Part shown: in pieces, positions 6,310 to 8,407 of the stretch
How the letters are laid out: each line of letters starts with the position of its first letter
How positions within the stretch are numbered: the first letter of the stretch is position 1
NCBI GenBank assembly: GCA_012515135.1
Contig: JAAYYX010000142.1
Span: 1-8,407, forward strand
Reading direction: 5' to 3'
Origin: Clostridiales bacterium
GTDB lineage: Bacteria > Bacillota > Clostridia > Peptostreptococcales > Anaerovoracaceae
DNA length: 8,407 nt
Made by a program: the position numbers and the translations under genes
The notes under the pieces: model-generated
The model's database searches: none
Told to the model about the DNA's origin: nothing
Seen by the model: the letters and a program-made list of their open reading frames with translations, nothing else

Positions 6310-7220
6310 ATTTTATTCAACTCCTTTTTGCCGGCCATCCCTACACCTATGACACCTATTATAATAAGGGCGGTGCAGATTATGTGATAAGCATGCAGAG
6401 GTTCTCCCAGGACCACCACTCCTGCCACAAATGAAATTGCCGTTGAAACATTGCCGAATATTGACGCATTGACCGAGGGCATATTGGCTTGCATGAATGC
6501 CATGAGCTGAGCCGAAAACAATATACAGAATATGCCCAGATAAGCAGTTGCTATTATGAATTCCGTATGGGCAAAGGGTTCAAAATACTGATCAAGAGTC
6601 CCTTGGGCAATGCCCCATATCAAAGTTGCCATGTTGAAAGTCACGAATCCTTCAAATGCAGTTACAACTGTTATTTCAAAGGGTGTATATGAAGCCCTTA
6701 CCGCACGCATCAGCACATTGTTGATGGCCATAGAAAGACTGGAAAGCAAAAGTATCGTTATACCTATCCAGTTATATGAAACATCCGCAGCGCCTATAAG
6801 CATCATTGCGATCAGAGCTGCCACCGAAATAAACATGAATATCGTCTGGCCGATACTGGAATGCTCTTTAAGGAATATCCCTGCTATTATCTTTACCATT
6901 ATAGGTACTATGGCAAAAATTATAGCACTTACTATTGATGTGGCATATATAAGACCTATGGTCTGAAGTATCATGAACCCCACATAAAAAGCACCGGTAA
7001 GAAAAAGCATTCCCAGAGGTTTTCCTTTGATATCTATTTTCCATATATGAAGCAGCATTACAATTATAACTGCCAGGAATGCGAAATTATATCTGTGAGT
7101 CAGTATCTGCAATGTGCTTGCCAAAGGCACACAGGTCTTTACACCAAGAAAAGAAAACCCTACAAGTACCGAAAAAACGGCTCCCGCAAAATATGCTCTC
7201 ACTTTATTGTCTTTTTCCAT
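6306..7220 (-). CDS. EamA/DMT superfamily permease (about 10 TM segments)
   Basis: A 304-residue integral membrane protein of the drug/metabolite transporter superfamily, built as two EamA repeats. The N-terminal half begins with GAVFSVLVGFSFLGVK (13-28). The C-terminal half starts near the segment with SLSMAINNVLMRAV, and the ninth-tenth helix region carries VLGEPL, a hallmark of the second repeat. About ten hydrophobic segments can be counted, and the tail is basic (KKELNKI). DMT proteins export or import small metabolites such as amino acids or purines; the substrate cannot be read from the sequence. The start at 7220 is chosen over an in-frame ATG at 7253 because AAGGAAG precedes 7220, and the extra 11 residues (with Cys-x-Cys) lie inside the PPTase 3' end. 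It overlaps the PPTase gene by 22 bases and the MBL gene by 4. Confidence 0.92.
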   Translation of the reverse strand: MEKDNKVRAYFAGAVFSVLVGFSFLGVKTCVPLASTLQILTHRYNFAFLAVIIVMLLHIWKIDIKGKPLGMLFLTGAFYVGFMILQTIGLIYATSIVSAIIFAIVPIMVKIIAGIFLKEHSSIGQTIFMFISVAALIAMMLIGAADVSYNWIGITILLLSSLSMAINNVLMRAVRASYTPFEITVVTAFEGFVTFNMATLIWGIAQGTLDQYFEPFAHTEFIIATAYLGIFCILFSAQLMAFMQANMPSVNASIFGNVSTAISFVAGVVVLGEPLHAYHIICTALIIIGVIGVGMAGKKELNKI

Positions 7221-7813
7221 ATTTCTTCCTTTTCTGCTGATGCACAAACACATTTCACGTCTTTTCTGATATCTATCTCAGTAAAATATGCTTTTTTGCC
7301 GTATGCTTCTGTCTTTTTTGCCGGTTTACCGGCTTCTATAGTATCAATTATTTTGATACCCTCCGCCAGGCCTTTTCCCAGGTATTTCAAGAAGGCTTCT
7401 TTTCTTACCCAAAGATCCATGAACCCTTCCGGACCATTTTGCCTTACATATTCCGCCTCGTGGGGCATAAAATAGCGATCTGCTATGTTTTCGTACCTGG
7501 CTTTCCTCATGACCTGTATGTCCAGTCCCACCGGCTGATTTCCCATTATGCATGCCCAGATGTCTTTTGTATGACTGACGCTGAATTCATAGGGCAGATC
7601 CTTAAAACATGGCTTTCCACCGCTATTCCTGACTATTTTTTGCGAGTGTTCTTTCTTGATCGCAACACTGTCTTTGGTATAAAAGGCTTCCTTTTCAGTC
7701 ACCGAAACGGCCTTTTCTTTGATATATAAGTACAGAGATTTTCTGACCAGTTCATCTGTTTGATGCTCCGGATGTTTTTTGCCTTTGTATCCCTCAAAAA
7801 TATATATAATCAT
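7199..7813 (-). CDS. Sfp-type 4'-phosphopantetheinyl transferase
   Basis: A 204-residue member of the 4'-phosphopantetheinyl transferase superfamily. These move phosphopantetheine from coenzyme A to a serine of an acyl or peptidyl carrier protein. The ordered motifs are GKPCF (66-70), FSVSHT (77-82, CoA-binding H81), VGLDIQ (95-100, metal ligand D98), FMPHEAEYV (115-123) and DLWVRKEAFLKYLGKGL (133-149, K138-E139). The residue after D98-I is Gln where Sfp has Glu; other PPTases tolerate non-Glu here, so activity is still likely. No NRPS, PKS or carrier-protein gene is in the window, so the target is unknown; a holo-ACP role is possible. The ATG at 7813 is the only plausible start (the next Met is inside the core), yet it has no ribosome binding site. 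It is the first gene after the terminator and begins the operon. Confidence 0.92.
   Translation of the reverse strand: MIIYIFEGYKGKKHPEHQTDELVRKSLYLYIKEKAVSVTEKEAFYTKDSVAIKKEHSQKIVRNSGGKPCFKDLPYEFSVSHTKDIWACIMGNQPVGLDIQVMRKARYENIADRYFMPHEAEYVRQNGPEGFMDLWVRKEAFLKYLGKGLAEGIKIIDTIEAGKPAKKTEAYGKKAYFTEIDIRKDVKCVCASAEKEEIWKKTIK
7225..7231 (-). promoter_or_regulatory. Ribosome binding site that fixes the permease start
   Basis: AAGGAAG on the minus strand, ending four bases (AGGA core six bases) before the ATG at 7220. It lies inside the 3' end of the PPTase gene and excludes the longer 7253 start as the main one. Confidence 0.7.
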
Positions 7814-7819
7814 GGAATC

Positions 7820-7828
7820 ATTATATCA
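7820..7828 (-). promoter_or_regulatory. Extended -10 promoter of the operon, probably leaderless
   Basis: TGATATAAT on the minus strand: a consensus TATAAT (7825-7820) with the extended TG motif one base upstream. Only six bases separate it from the PPTase ATG, which puts the expected transcription start on the A of the start codon. A poor -35 (TTAAAG, 7848-7843, 17-base spacer) falls in the loop of the preceding terminator hairpin. The element is perfect in sequence, but promoter activity is inferred. Confidence 0.65.
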
Positions 7829-7829
7829 T

Positions 7830-7863
7830 AAAAATGCCCGGGCTTTAAGACCGGACATTTTTT
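7830..7863 (-). terminator. Rho-independent terminator after the LRR gene, potentially bidirectional
   Basis: A nine-base-pair stem (7833-7841 with 7851-7859, one G-U pair on the minus-strand RNA) and a nine-base loop. It is followed on the minus strand by five U residues (7834-7830). On the plus strand a six-T run (7858-7863) overlaps the stem end, so it could also stop transcripts arriving from the other side. It begins ten bases after the stop of the LRR gene and separates that gene from the operon. Confidence 0.85.
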
Positions 7864-7869
7864 GTTTCT

Positions 7870-8406
7870 CTATTTTTTTACTATTTTGACTGTTTTTTTC
7901 TGACCTTTGTTTTTGAAAATCTTTTTGTATGATTTTAGTTTTGTTTTGGGGACTCTGATTTTTGCATATTTATGTATACCCTTCAGAGCCTTCTTTCCGA
8001 CTTTTTTGATATTTTTGCCATTTACAGTTATGCTTTTTAGTCTGCTGCATCCGTAAAACGAATAGGATCCAATGCTTTTTATACTGCTTCCAACAGTTAT
8101 TTTGGAGAGTTTACTGCATTTTTTGAATGTATTTTTGCCTATGGATGTGATGTAGTATTTCTTACCGTTCACCCTTGCATAAGTCGCTATTTTTGCATAT
8201 TTTATTTTTTTGCTTTTTACTCCCGTTACCGAAAGGGTATTTCCCGACATTACCTTGTATATCAGTATTCCGTCTGTCAACTTCGTGCCCACCGCCGGAT
8301 AGGTTATATCCTCTATTTTTATCCTGTATGTGCCGTTTTCATTACCTGCCTGGGCCGCATCAATATAATAAGTGCCCGTTTCGGTAAGCGGAACTACGAT
8401 CTCTGC
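7870..8406 (-). CDS. C-terminal 178 residues of a secreted BspA-like leucine-rich repeat protein (5' end outside window)
   Basis: The frame is open to the right edge with no convincing start, so this is the tail of a larger gene. Visible residues 1-40 look like a beta-rich domain (VVPLTETGTYYIDAA, then YRIKIEDI). They are followed by the module common at the end of clostridial BspA-like surface proteins: ILIYKV (47-52), the strand YYITSIGKNTFKKCSKLSKI (84-103), one further LRR_5 repeat (SIKSIGSYSFYGCSRLKSIT, 108-127), KKVGKKALKGI (134-144) and a basic tail. The last 60 residues hold 21 lysines. Such proteins are secreted and bind the cell surface or host proteins; the signal peptide would be upstream of the window. 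No LPXTG motif is present, so a non-sortase attachment is likely, possibly through the basic tail. A GTG at 8292 is in frame but not a likely start, because the frame continues upstream without a stop. Confidence 0.85.
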   Translation of the reverse strand, partial: AEIVVPLTETGTYYIDAAQAGNENGTYRIKIEDITYPAVGTKLTDGILIYKVMSGNTLSVTGVKSKKIKYAKIATYARVNGKKYYITSIGKNTFKKCSKLSKITVGSSIKSIGSYSFYGCSRLKSITVNGKNIKKVGKKALKGIHKYAKIRVPKTKLKSYKKIFKNKGQKKTVKIVKK

Positions 8407-8407
8407 C

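Noticed and set aside
7320..7333. Perfect GCCGGT/ACCGGC hairpin as an internal terminator
   Set aside because: It has a two-base loop and is followed by A residues, not U, on the coding strand. It simply encodes Ala-Gly-Lys-Pro-Ala in the PPTase.
7344..7553. Minus-strand open frame of 69 codons inside the PPTase gene
   Set aside because: An out-of-frame shadow of the PPTase core (GLDIQ to KYLGKGL); the product is Gly/Arg/Lys-rich with no support.

Overview
The window looks like a stretch of chromosome from a low-to-moderate GC Bacillota, most likely a Clostridia-type anaerobe. The reasons are the Shine-Dalgarno-rich, tightly packed gene layout, the heavy use of ATA and AGA/AGG codons, the clostridial form of the TcdA-like ThiF protein, a stand-alone CoaB-type ligase, and a BspA-like surface protein with a lysine-rich C-terminal module. 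I cannot name the genus from the sequence alone. No phage, IS, CRISPR, tRNA or rRNA signal was seen.

All genes read on the minus strand, so transcription runs from high to low coordinates. At the right edge (8406 to 7870) is the C-terminal end of a large secreted LRR/BspA-like protein, followed directly by a hairpin terminator (7830-7863). An extended -10 promoter then starts a long apparent operon. In transcription order it carries: a Sfp-type phosphopantetheinyl transferase (7813-7199), an EamA/DMT permease (7220-6306), an MBL-fold hydrolase of the COG1237 type (6309-5479), RecX (5489-5031), a TcdA-like E1/ThiF dehydratase (5034-4321), a MacroD/YmdB-type macro-domain protein (4328-3762), an unrecognised helical 157-residue protein (3745-3272), a stand-alone phosphopantothenate-cysteine ligase (3243-2500), RmuC (2435-1263), a metallophosphoesterase (1257-568) and the N-terminal half of phosphopentomutase DeoB (558-1, cut by the window edge).

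The genes are linked by overlaps (22, 4, 11, 4 and 8 bases) or very short gaps (16, 28, 5 and 9 bases). The only real gap is 64 bases upstream of rmuC. The products are mostly housekeeping: coenzyme A and carrier-protein chemistry (CoaB, PPTase), DNA maintenance (RecX, RmuC), tRNA modification (TcdA), ADP-ribose chemistry (macro) and nucleoside salvage (DeoB). I see no single pathway joining them and no convincing new defence or mobile system. The points most worth a second look are the probable leaderless start of the PPTase gene, the orphan helical protein next to the macro-domain gene, the repeat-built N-terminus of the macro protein, and the short duplicated leader in front of rmuC.
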